Source: Rhizobium sp. Root482 (lineage in GTDB: Bacteria > Pseudomonadota > Alphaproteobacteria > Rhizobiales > Rhizobiaceae). Taken from it: a stretch of 64,000 bases of DNA. The stretch is taken from assembly GCF_001426565.1 (NCBI RefSeq), contig NZ_LMFA01000024.1, forward strand, positions 62,873 through 126,872, in the 5' to 3' direction. The translations under genes and the position numbers were made by a program. The notes beneath the pieces are model-generated. The model was not told the origin of the DNA, did not search any database, and saw only the letters and a list, made by a program, of their open reading frames with translations. The stretch's first letter is position 1; each line of letters opens with the position of its first letter. Positions 41,780-50,285 of this stretch are shown here, piece by piece.

Positions 41780-44700
41780 CAGAATCGTACTTTGACCGAG
41801 CCCTTGACGGTGGGCCCCCAGCCCGAAACAAAGGGAGCGACTTCGAACTCCTCGTCGAGCAGGTTGAAGGCTGAAAGCTCGACCTCGACGCGCTTGTCGA
41901 GCGGCTCCCATGTCAGGGCGGCGTCAAGGGTCCAGAAATCGTCCAGCCGGGTGCCGTTCGCATCGCCGACGCGCTCGCCAATATAGTTGGCCGCAACCGT
42001 TGCCCTTATATTGGCGGTGTTCACCCAGGTCAGCGCAATCTGGCCGGTCTTGTCGGGAATGAAAGGAATAGGGCCGCCGATCGCTCCGGCAACCGGATCC
42101 CGGTTTTCCGTATCGATGTGAGCAGCGGTGGCGGAAAGTCCGAAGCCGTTTCCAAGTGCCAAGTTGGCGGTAAGAGCGAGCCGATCAATGCGGCCCTCCG
42201 ATAAGGCGAGGCTGTCGATCCTGAAGGGGATGGAAAGGCTTAAGTTCTTTACCGCCTGATGCTGGAAATCGACGGCGGTGAAAAACCGATCGGTCCATTC
42301 GGCATCCCAACGCAACGCGAGCGTGTCGGTATAGCCGTCCGTGGCGAGACTGGTCTGATTGGACTGCAGACCGACGATGCCGATTGGTGACAATGTCGGC
42401 GTGTCGGCGCTTTCCCCTTCGCGCAATAACCCGGCGCGCAACCAGTGGCCGTCAGCCGGCTCAAAGGCGAGGCCCAGTCTCGGCTCAAGAAGAATGTCGT
42501 GATCATTGGCCGCCCCGATATAGCGGCCGAACAGACCGGCTTCCGCCTTCAGATGGGGCGTGAATTCATAAAGTGCATCGACATAGCCGCGAACGAGCCC
42601 GTGGCGTTCGGATTCACGGCCTGAAGCAAAAATATCAGGCTCGGCGGGCCTATAGATCGTCAAGGATGGCGTGTTGCTTTCCTGTACAAGGCCTCCCTCC
42701 AGCCCATAACGCCAGGTAATTTCGCCCTCGGTATAAAGATGGTTGATCGCTGCGATATAGCTTTTTTGAGACAGGTCTATATCGAGTGCCAAGCCATTCG
42801 GTCCGGCACCGGTATTGAGAATGCTGGTTATAGTGGTTGATGTATCTCGACCGCTATAGAGAAGCGCCAGGTTCAATATGCTCCTCTCGCTGAAACTGTG
42901 GCTCCAGCCCAGGCCGGCATTTGTCTGGGAATAATCCATGTTCAGCGAATCACTGCCGCCTAGCGGAAAAGCACGGGAATCCAGATAGTTATCCAGAAAA
43001 TCCGTTGACTTGGCATGATTGACATAGGCGACGAGGCGGTCGTCCGGAGAGGGTGTCGCCGTCACATAGCCATTGCCGCCCAGAACATCGATGTCCCGAT
43101 AAATGTCCGGGGTCGTAGGGACGGTGTCCTCACGGGCCTGCCATTCGAAATTTCCGTAGACGCTGACGGGGAATGGCGATTGCATCAATCCTCGGATTTC
43201 TGCTTCGCCTGTCCAGCCTGTATGTTCTTCATCGGCGATGATCCCGCCGCCTGCCGCTACTTCGAAGAACGGCATCTGAATGAGATTGGCCGTTCGCTCG
43301 CGGCCTGCCAGCATATGCGGGGAGATCATCAAGCCTTGGAAAAAGGCTGAAAAAGCGTCGCCATTGGCGCTGTTCACGATGGTGGTGCCGTCATAGCTGT
43401 AGATATTGCCAAAAGGATTGATACTCCCGCGCACCGCCTGGTCGATATAGCTTGATCCGGCGAAAGGATCGAACACCGCGTCGCCGTAATATTGACCCCA
43501 GGCATCCAGTCCTTGCAGGCGGAAGGCGTCGTTGAGGGTCGAGCCGGCGGACTGGTTGGCGCCGAGCGGGGCGGAATCGCCGCCGCGCGCGCGTGTCCTG
43601 CGCATGATTTCCTGGGCATTGCGGATTGCCGCATCCGCGTCATACTCGTCGATGGCGATCGCCGTGCGCACCACCGGAACGACCGGATCATGGGGGTCGA
43701 GCCGTTCGGCATTGTCGAGCGCCTGGGCGGCCGGCACGCGGTCGCCTTTTTCGTAATGGGCGGCAGCAAGCAGCAATTGCGCCTGGGAATAGCCGGGATT
43801 GGCGGTGGAGCCGGCCAGCAGGTCCTCCAGTGCCTTGTCCACTTCGCCGGACTGCATGTAGTAGCGGCCGCGTGCCACCAGCCCGATATCGAAAGCAGGA
43901 TCGACCCTCAGCGCCTCGTCGATCTCGTGCTTGGCCTCGGCCATCCGCATTTCATCGAGATAGAGGATTGCCAGATTGGCATGGCCGACGGGATCCAGCG
44001 GATCGAGTTCGATCGCCTTTTTAAACGCTTCTTCCGCCTTCCGGTTGGCATCGCGATCGGACTGGACAAGACCGATCGTGTTCCAGACGGAACTGGCGCC
44101 GGGAGCGGTCTTCAGGGCGCGGTTCAGATCGTCGAGCGCGCCTTTCCGGTCGTTGGTTATGCCCATCTTGTAGAGGGCTCTTGCCTCCAGCGCGGTCGGA
44201 TCCTCCGGATCGAGCGCCAGGGCCCGGCTGATCCCGTCGAGAACCTCCTTTTCGTCGGCCAGCAGGATGCCGATCTGGGCGCGCGCGGCCGGCAGCGTCG
44301 GATCGTTCGGGTTAAGCCTCTCGGCCGCCTTGATTGCCTCAAGCGCCGCCGGAATATCCTCGCGGAACCCGGCGGTCCAGGCCTTCGCCATGGCCGCATA
44401 GCCGCTATTGACCGTTGTGGGGGGCTGTTCGACATGGTTTGGATCGGCAAGCGAGCGAGCGAAATAGCCGCCATAGGCGGCGATCGCCCGACGCCTGGCG
44501 TCGAGGCGCGGTGCGGCTTTTTCGAAAAGGGCGGCGGCGTCGCGATAGCGATTTTCGGAGCCGGCCAGTAGCGCCTCGACGAGATCGGCGCGCGCCGCCT
44601 GGCCGCCGCGAAGGCCGCGGGCTCTTGCTTCTTCGAGAGCGGCCCTCGCCTTGGCGCTGCCGTCGAGTGTCAGATAGATTTCCGACAGACCAAGCCAGTC

Positions 44701-45420
44701 CTCCGCCGAGCGGGCATTCGCCTCCTGTGTCTCGATCCGTTCCCGCTCCAGGCGCATCTGCGGCACGATCAGCGGCGTCGCCGGCATCCATTGGAATGCA
44801 TTGCGCAGTGACAGGTTGAACAGCATCTGTTCCCTGTCCTTCGGCTTGGCGATGATGATCTTCGACGGCGCCTGGCCGATCGCGGCGACAGCGCCTTCCC
44901 CTTCGGATACCTGGACACTGCCATAGGCATTGCTGAGCTCGACCAGGCCTTCGAGCACGATCAGCGAAGTCTTGCCGTCGGCGCCCACAGTCATCGTCCA
45001 GTCGGTGCCGCGAATGGCGGCGGCTGCCGCCGGCGTGTCGATGGTCAGCCCCGCGCCACCGCGCTCGGCCCGCGCCCAGAGTGTGCCGGATTGCAATTCG
45101 AGCCCGGTATCGGCACCGGCGCCCATCTTCTTGACCAGAAGCGATGTGTTGCGGCCGAGCCGGACCTGGGTGCGATCGGAAAACAGCACCGCCAGTTGGC
45201 CTGTGGCATTGGTGCGCAGCACGTCGCCGCTCAACAGATCCTGGTTGAGATCGACATAGCGCCAGTCCGAAATATCGACGAAGCGAACCTCCTCGCCGGA
45301 CTTGCGGGCGATCACCGATCCGGCCGCGGGCAGCGGGCGTGCCACGGGCTCGGCCCCCGCCGGCATGGCGAGACAGAGCGCTCCCAAGGCGCAGGCAAGC
45401 CGCGTCGATGCGTATTTCAT
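41779..45420 (-). CDS. FecR-TPR-outer membrane beta-barrel fusion protein
   Basis: This is a 1213-residue secreted protein. A signal peptide (to about residue 23, PAGA) is followed by a FecR domain (about 35-180; LSGDVLRTNATGQLAVLF, TPAAAAAIRGTDW). A helical TPR region follows (about 240-625, with repeats such as FKKAIELDPLDPVGHANLAI). The C-terminal beta-rich region (about 640-1213) resembles TonB-dependent receptor barrels and ends in KVRF with a terminal Phe as in outer-membrane proteins. No plug domain or TonB box is obvious. The start ATG 45420 is chosen for the signal peptide. It is coupled to the cyclase gene downstream. Confidence 0.78.
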   Translation of the reverse strand: MKYASTRLACALGALCLAMPAGAEPVARPLPAAGSVIARKSGEEVRFVDISDWRYVDLNQDLLSGDVLRTNATGQLAVLFSDRTQVRLGRNTSLLVKKMGAGADTGLELQSGTLWARAERGGAGLTIDTPAAAAAIRGTDWTMTVGADGKTSLIVLEGLVELSNAYGSVQVSEGEGAVAAIGQAPSKIIIAKPKDREQMLFNLSLRNAFQWMPATPLIVPQMRLERERIETQEANARSAEDWLGLSEIYLTLDGSAKARAALEEARARGLRGGQAARADLVEALLAGSENRYRDAAALFEKAAPRLDARRRAIAAYGGYFARSLADPNHVEQPPTTVNSGYAAMAKAWTAGFREDIPAALEAIKAAERLNPNDPTLPAARAQIGILLADEKEVLDGISRALALDPEDPTALEARALYKMGITNDRKGALDDLNRALKTAPGASSVWNTIGLVQSDRDANRKAEEAFKKAIELDPLDPVGHANLAILYLDEMRMAEAKHEIDEALRVDPAFDIGLVARGRYYMQSGEVDKALEDLLAGSTANPGYSQAQLLLAAAHYEKGDRVPAAQALDNAERLDPHDPVVPVVRTAIAIDEYDADAAIRNAQEIMRRTRARGGDSAPLGANQSAGSTLNDAFRLQGLDAWGQYYGDAVFDPFAGSSYIDQAVRGSINPFGNIYSYDGTTIVNSANGDAFSAFFQGLMISPHMLAGRERTANLIQMPFFEVAAGGGIIADEEHTGWTGEAEIRGLMQSPFPVSVYGNFEWQAREDTVPTTPDIYRDIDVLGGNGYVTATPSPDDRLVAYVNHAKSTDFLDNYLDSRAFPLGGSDSLNMDYSQTNAGLGWSHSFSERSILNLALLYSGRDTSTTITSILNTGAGPNGLALDIDLSQKSYIAAINHLYTEGEITWRYGLEGGLVQESNTPSLTIYRPAEPDIFASGRESERHGLVRGYVDALYEFTPHLKAEAGLFGRYIGAANDHDILLEPRLGLAFEPADGHWLRAGLLREGESADTPTLSPIGIVGLQSNQTSLATDGYTDTLALRWDAEWTDRFFTAVDFQHQAVKNLSLSIPFRIDSLALSEGRIDRLALTANLALGNGFGLSATAAHIDTENRDPVAGAIGGPIPFIPDKTGQIALTWVNTANIRATVAANYIGERVGDANGTRLDDFWTLDAALTWEPLDKRVEVELSAFNLLDEEFEVAPFVSGWGPTVKGSVKVRF

Positions 45421-45556
45421 GCAATTCCCCAATAATGCACTGGTGATCACTGTATTTGACCGCCGGGAAAGTCAAGCGCAACAGACCTGCCCCTGTTGCT
45501 TTGCGCTTAAGGTGTATTAAGAGAGAAACACAATGGGATAGCGAGAGAGAGTTACC
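45421..45556. promoter_or_regulatory. Divergent promoter region of the cyclase locus
   Basis: The 136-bp gap separates the FecR-barrel gene (minus) from the membrane effector-like gene (plus). An imperfect inverted repeat pairs AAGCGCAACAG (45474-45484) with CTGTTG...TTGCGCTT (45493-45508), and GTGATCAC lies at 45443-45450. Joint control of both directions is plausible. Confidence 0.4.
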
Positions 45557-46099
45557 GTGGATACAGGCGCGAGGCAGGATACGCAGTTCAAGCCGCAGGA
45601 ACCGGATAGCAAACTCGGCGGGCGCGACTATTTCGATCACGTCAAGAAGGTGAACGATATCTTCTACGACCAGATCAAGATTTCAGACCAGAAAGCCGCT
45701 TATATATTCACCTTCATGCTGGCCTTCCTGATCAGTTCCGGCGAGGGACGGGGCGTATTTACGCCGGAAAAATATTCAGGCGGCCATCCGGTGATCGCGT
45801 TTTTCTCGCTGCTTCTTGCGCTTTCCTCGATATTTTCGGTCATCTGCGCCATCCTGGTCATTCTCCCGAGGCGGAGCGCCAAAACCACGACATTGTTCTG
45901 GGGTGGCTGGCCCATGCACCGCGACGCCTTTCGCGAGGCGGCACGCGAAGCGGATGGCGGCTATCTGTTCCAGCAATATCTCGACAATGCCGATACGCTC
46001 TCGGTCATCGCGCGCGGCAAATACAGGTTCGTCGCCCTCGCCTTTCGCGGGCTGGTGGTAACGGTCCTGTCCTATGTGGGTTTGCTGATGGCCGCGTGA
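45557..46099 (+). CDS. Three-helix membrane protein resembling Pycsar effectors (DUF5706-like)
   Basis: The product has 180 residues from GTG 45557. A charged N-terminus is followed by ISDQKAAYIFTFMLAFLIS (first helix, about 47-62), a second helix (79-103) ending in ILPRR, then TLFWGGWPM. A cytoplasmic helix region YLDNADTLSVIARGKYRFVA and a third helix to the C-terminus follow. The order D-x-K-A helix, helix-LPR, then Y..L...S.I...KYR..  helix is the pattern of the Pycsar transmembrane effector family. It is divergent from the FecR-barrel/cyclase pair, 136 bp apart. An ordinary small membrane protein is the alternative. Confidence 0.6.
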   Translation: MDTGARQDTQFKPQEPDSKLGGRDYFDHVKKVNDIFYDQIKISDQKAAYIFTFMLAFLISSGEGRGVFTPEKYSGGHPVIAFFSLLLALSSIFSVICAILVILPRRSAKTTTLFWGGWPMHRDAFREAAREADGGYLFQQYLDNADTLSVIARGKYRFVALAFRGLVVTVLSYVGLLMAA

Positions 46100-46141
46100 A
46101 GGCCGCCCTATGCGCCCCGGTGCCGCACACAGAGTTCGTGG

Positions 46142-47281
46142 TTACAAGCCGTTACGATTCAGCCAGTTGCGCAGGGCGGTTATGCCCTCCGGCACATGCA
46201 GCCGGCCGAAGCCGACCCGCAGGCAGTTTTCGGGCACGTCGGTCAAATCCGAGCGATAGACGCTCGACGGCAGGAAGAAGACGCCCGCTTCCTCCACCAG
46301 CCGCCGCGTGAAGGTCTCGACCCCGTCGGCGCCCTTGTAGCGGATGAAGGCGACGCAGCCGCCGTCCGGCTCGCGCCAGTCGAACAGATGCGGGAATTCG
46401 GCAAAGAACAGGTTCAACTGGGCGATATTGCTGCGCACGATCGCGCGCGTGCGCTCCAGGATGGCCTGCCTGTTCTTCAGGGCCATCCGCGCCAGAACTT
46501 CCGAAGGCGCGGAATTGCAGATCGACAAGAAATGCTTGTAGCGCTCGCAACGCGTCAGGAAATCGCCGTCGCGGCAGGCCAGCCAGCCGATCCTTAATCC
46601 CGGCAGGCCATAGGCCTTCGACATGACGTTCAGCGAAATACCGCGCTCATAGACGTCGACGGCCTGCGGCAGGCGCAGCGCCTCGTCCCTTTCGATCAGG
46701 CGATAGACCTCGTCGCTGAACAGCCAGAGACCGTGCTTGCGGCAGAGATCGATCAGAGCGTCGAAGCTGTCCCGGGGGAGGATCTTTCCGGTGGGATTGT
46801 TGGGAAAATTGACCGAGATCAGCTTCGTATTGGGCCGGAGCGCGGCCTCGATCCGGTTGATATCGAGATCCCAGTCCCTGTCGATATCGAGCGCCACGCC
46901 GGTGACGGCGCAGATACTGAGCGGGAGGGTTTCGGCCGCCTGGTAATTGGGGGTGACGACGATGGCATGGTCGTCGGCTGTCAGGAGCACCTTCATAGCC
47001 ACATAGATCGCCTCCTCCGCGCCTGCAAAGCAGAGGATATTTTCCGGGCCGACATGATCATAGGTCCGGGCGATCTCCTCTCGCAGCGCCGGCGCGCCGA
47101 AGGTCTCGGTATAGCCGAGGCTCAGATTTTCGAAATCGGCCCGGTCGTCTTCTGTCGCCATGGCCAGAAGGTCCGGCAGGCGCAGGCTTTCCGCGTCCGA
47201 GCCGGTCATGTTGTATTTGGCGACGAATTCCCATTTGGACATGTAGGTTTCCAGCGCAAAGTCGCGCATCGGCAGCGTCAT
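46142..47281 (-). CDS. Class I/II PLP-dependent aminotransferase
   Basis: The 379-residue enzyme has the PLP-binding pattern of class I aminotransferases: NFPNNPTGKILPRDSFDAL, WLFSDEVYRLIERDE, the Schiff-base lysine in NVMSKAYGLPGLRIGW, and the carboxylate-binding arginine near LRVGFGRLHVPEG. The first 30 residues (FALETYMSKWEFVAKYNMTGSDAE) are like those of capreomycidine-synthase-like aminotransferases. The start overlaps the regulator gene stop by ATGA, so the two are coupled. The amino acid used is unknown; arginine or a related basic amino acid is a guess from the regulator type. Confidence 0.85.
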   Translation of the reverse strand: MTLPMRDFALETYMSKWEFVAKYNMTGSDAESLRLPDLLAMATEDDRADFENLSLGYTETFGAPALREEIARTYDHVGPENILCFAGAEEAIYVAMKVLLTADDHAIVVTPNYQAAETLPLSICAVTGVALDIDRDWDLDINRIEAALRPNTKLISVNFPNNPTGKILPRDSFDALIDLCRKHGLWLFSDEVYRLIERDEALRLPQAVDVYERGISLNVMSKAYGLPGLRIGWLACRDGDFLTRCERYKHFLSICNSAPSEVLARMALKNRQAILERTRAIVRSNIAQLNLFFAEFPHLFDWREPDGGCVAFIRYKGADGVETFTRRLVEEAGVFFLPSSVYRSDLTDVPENCLRVGFGRLHVPEGITALRNWLNRNGL

Positions 47282-47922
47282 GACAGGTCCTTTCCGGATG
47301 CTGAATCCTGCGTCCGGCGGATTGCGCCCAGCCGGTTGTAGATCGTCGCGCGCGACAGTTTCAAAATCTCGGCGACATAGGGAACGGCCTTGCGGATGGC
47401 AAAGACGCCGCGCGCCTCCAGCATGCCGATCAGGGCATCGGTCTCCGCGCCCGTAAGGCCGGCAAGCGTGGTCCGATGCTCGGCCAGGAAGTCACCGATC
47501 GCCGCGTTGACGGCCTCGCGCCAATCCTGCGCCATCAGTGTCGAGGACTGGGGCAGGGGTGCCGCGATATCGATCATGGATTTCAACTGGTCGAACAGGC
47601 CGGCAAAGGCCTCGACATCGTGATTGATGCAGAGGAGCCCGATCGGCTCGCCGTCACGATCGCGCAGGACGGAGGTGATCGCCTTCAGCCTGCGGCCATC
47701 CCAATTGGTCTTGCCATAGGGACCGATCACCGGCTGATCGAGGGACGAAGCGAAGCCGGCTTCGTTGAGCGAATCGTCGCCGGCCCGCCGCTTCGAAAAT
47801 GCGTTGGCGATATGGAAGATCAGCCCGCTTTCGAGATCATGCAGAACGGCTTCCGCATGCGGTGAAAACAGGGCGGCGATCGCGTCGCAGACGGGAATGA
47901 AGGGAGCCAGGGGATGAGCCAT
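47278..47922 (-). CDS. YheO/DauR-type transcriptional regulator (PAS-like plus HTH)
   Basis: The 214-residue protein has an N-terminal YheO-like PAS domain (LIFHIANAFSKRRAGDDS, IGPYGKTNWDGRRLKAITSVLRD in parts, GLLCINHDVEAF). A C-terminal helix-turn-helix of the HTH_22 type follows (KAVPYVAEILKLSRATIYNRL). DauR of this family controls D-arginine use in Pseudomonas. It is the first gene of a two-gene operon with the aminotransferase and probably controls it. Confidence 0.82.
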   Translation of the reverse strand: MAHPLAPFIPVCDAIAALFSPHAEAVLHDLESGLIFHIANAFSKRRAGDDSLNEAGFASSLDQPVIGPYGKTNWDGRRLKAITSVLRDRDGEPIGLLCINHDVEAFAGLFDQLKSMIDIAAPLPQSSTLMAQDWREAVNAAIGDFLAEHRTTLAGLTGAETDALIGMLEARGVFAIRKAVPYVAEILKLSRATIYNRLGAIRRTQDSASGKDLS

Positions 47923-47975
47923 GGCGCCTTATCGGCGATATAAGACGTTTTGTCAATATGGATTGATTGTCTAAG

Positions 47976-48713
47976 TCAGCGCTGCAAAGCATCTCCGGAA
48001 AGCCGGCCGAATTCTGGATCGCGCCGGGAGATCGCCTTGTGCAGGTGGACCATCATTCCGGCCGCAAAAAGCGGGGTCAGTAGATTGAGCAGGGGCACGG
48101 CAAGAAAGGCGGCCAGCACCAGGCCGGCGAGGAAAACCGTGCCCGCATGTTTTGCTCTGAGAAGCCGTGCCTGTGCCGGCGAGCGATGGCGCATGGCGGC
48201 GAACTCGAAAAATTCGCGGCCCAGCAGATAGCCGTTGACGAGGAAAAACGCGATCAGGTTCACGCCTGGGATGAGAAGCAGCAGCAGCGCGATGATATTG
48301 CCCACCACAATAACGCCGAGAAATTTCAGGGTTCCGACGATCGCTTCGCCAAGCGGCAGGGGTTGTCCCGCCGGGTCTTGAGGATAGTCGCGCTTTTCCA
48401 CGACCTCCGCCACATCGTCGAGAAAAAGACCGGCGATCAGGGCGGTCACGGGCGCCAGCAGCAGGGCAAGTCCAAGCGCAAGCCCGAAACTGGCGAGAAT
48501 GCCAACGATGAACGAAATCCAGCCGCCCCAGGCCGGCGTGCCCGGTATCAGCGTATCGACGAATGGAAGGGCGAGATAAAGAAAGGTTTCACGCAGGCCG
48601 AACCAGAGTGCGACCAGCGCCAGGAGCGTCAGGCCCAGCACTTTCCAGAACACCGAACGGGTTTCCGGGGCGAAAAGATTGGCAAAGGAAAGCCGCGCCG
48701 CCTCGATGATCAT
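47976..48713 (-). CDS. EI24/CysZ-like membrane protein
   Basis: The product has 245 residues from ATG 48713 (the frame is open upstream but without family resemblance). Four or more hydrophobic helices are visible, with NLFAPETRSVFWKVLGLTL at the start and the conserved SLBB-free EI24 stretch LLIPGVNLIAFFLVNGYLLGREFFEFAAMRH. CysZ members are sulfate transporters, but most alphaproteobacterial EI24 proteins are uncharacterised. It stands alone between the regulator and amidase genes. Confidence 0.8.
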   Translation of the reverse strand: MIIEAARLSFANLFAPETRSVFWKVLGLTLLALVALWFGLRETFLYLALPFVDTLIPGTPAWGGWISFIVGILASFGLALGLALLLAPVTALIAGLFLDDVAEVVEKRDYPQDPAGQPLPLGEAIVGTLKFLGVIVVGNIIALLLLLIPGVNLIAFFLVNGYLLGREFFEFAAMRHRSPAQARLLRAKHAGTVFLAGLVLAAFLAVPLLNLLTPLFAAGMMVHLHKAISRRDPEFGRLSGDALQR

Positions 48714-48923
48714 CAACAACTCCCTGGGTTGGCACGGCGACAAGCCGCCAAGGCCATGTAGGCGGCGTGGCGACCGCCGACAAGTGCGCCGCGCCTGACG
48801 GTGAAGCGGCTGGCGGCCAAATCCGGCAAGATTCATGTGCGCAGGCGGGCCCGGGTGCTGGTAAGCGGCGCCCATGCCGATATGGTGGCGCGTGAATGCA
48901 GTGGCAAAGGGACATTGAGCGAA

Positions 48924-50285
48924 ATGAAGGAAGACAATTCGATTGCGGGCCTCTCCGTATTGCTGCAATCGGGCGCGCTCGACCCTGTGGTGCTTGCGAC
49001 CGCCACGCTGGAAAAAATAGCCGGCTATAAGGACCAGTCGATCTTCACGAGCCTCCTCGAGGAGAGAGCCCTCACGGAGGCAAAGGCGTCCGCCCGGCGT
49101 ATCCGTTCCGGCCGGTCGCTCGGTTTGCTTGATGGAATTCCGGTGGCGTGGAAGGATTTGTTGGATACGGCAGGAGCCGTTACCACCTCAGGTTCGATCG
49201 TCCTGTCGGACAGCCCGCCGGCCACTGCCGATGCCGCCGTGGTCAAGGCGCTTGCCGGAGCCGGGATGGTTTCCGTCGGGCGCACCAATATGAGCGAGTT
49301 CGCCTTTTCCGGCCTGGGCATCAACCCGCATTACGGAACGCCGCACAATCCGGCCTCGGGCGATGTACCGCGCATTCCGGGTGGGTCGTCTTCCGGATCG
49401 GCCGTCGCTGTTGCCGCCGGGCTCGTTCCCGTCGCCATCGGCACCGATACCGGCGGTTCCATCCGGATTCCGGCCGCCCTGAACGGCATTGTCGGCTACA
49501 AGGCGACGCGCGGCCGCTATGCCATGGACGGCGTCTTTCCCCTGGCGCAAAGCCTGGATTCGCTCGGGCCGCTCTGCCGCACGGTGCAGGATGCCGTCTG
49601 GATCGATGCCGCCATGCGTGGCCGCACCGCGCCCGATATCGGCCGGACGGACCTGCGCGACATGAAGATCGTCATTGCCGAGACGGTGGTCTTCGACGAT
49701 GCGGAGCCGGGCGTCGTCGCAGCCTTCGAGGCGGCCGTGGATCGTTTGGCAGGTGCCGGCGCGCGCGTCGAGCGGCGGGCTTTTCCGGCTTTCGCCGAGG
49801 TCTTCGACCTCATCACCCGACATGGCGCCCTCGTCACCGCCGAAGCCTATGCCTTGCACAAGGAGCGCCTTGCGGGAGACGAAGCGCGCCGCATGGATCA
49901 GCGGGTGGTCGTGCGCACCCGCCTGGGCGAGAAGATCGGCATGACCGATTATGTGGCGCTTCTGGACGCGCGCCGGCGGTTGATCACGCAGTTTGCAGCG
50001 TGCCTTGCGCCCGGCGAACTGATCGCCCATCCGACCCTGCCGCATGTGGCGCCGCCGATTGCGCCGCTGGTGGCCGATGACGACCTATTCTTCAGGACCA
50101 ATGGCAAGACGCTCCGCAACACGCTGATCGGCAATTTCCTTGATGGCTGCGGCATTTCCATTCCTTGTGGCACGGGCGAGGCGGATATGCCGGTCGGCCT
50201 GCTCCTCTCCGGCCAGCGCAATGAAGACGAGCGCCTGCTCTCGGCTGCGCTGGCGGCCGAGGCCGTCATCCGGGGCGAGGCATGA
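48924..50285 (+). CDS. Amidase signature family hydrolase
   Basis: The product has 453 residues from ATG 48924 (AAAGGGA upstream; earlier in-frame starts lack support). The Ser-Ser-Lys triad is visible: Lys77 in PVAWKDLLDT, the cis-serine in PGGSSSGSAVAVAAG (about 152-166), and the nucleophile Ser179 in GTDTGGSIRIPAAL. It hydrolyses an amide in the cytoplasm. Its stop overlaps the ROK kinase start (ATGA), and that gene in turn overlaps cutC. Position beside nag/mur genes suggests an amino-sugar or peptide substrate, which is inference. Confidence 0.86.
   Translation: MKEDNSIAGLSVLLQSGALDPVVLATATLEKIAGYKDQSIFTSLLEERALTEAKASARRIRSGRSLGLLDGIPVAWKDLLDTAGAVTTSGSIVLSDSPPATADAAVVKALAGAGMVSVGRTNMSEFAFSGLGINPHYGTPHNPASGDVPRIPGGSSSGSAVAVAAGLVPVAIGTDTGGSIRIPAALNGIVGYKATRGRYAMDGVFPLAQSLDSLGPLCRTVQDAVWIDAAMRGRTAPDIGRTDLRDMKIVIAETVVFDDAEPGVVAAFEAAVDRLAGAGARVERRAFPAFAEVFDLITRHGALVTAEAYALHKERLAGDEARRMDQRVVVRTRLGEKIGMTDYVALLDARRRLITQFAACLAPGELIAHPTLPHVAPPIAPLVADDDLFFRTNGKTLRNTLIGNFLDGCGISIPCGTGEADMPVGLLLSGQRNEDERLLSAALAAEAVIRGEA

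Noticed and set aside
45443..45450. GTGATCAC as a CRP/Clr-type cAMP-receptor site at the cyclase locus
   Set aside because: It lacks the TGTGA-N6-TCACA or Clr-like spacing, so feedback by cAMP cannot be argued from it.
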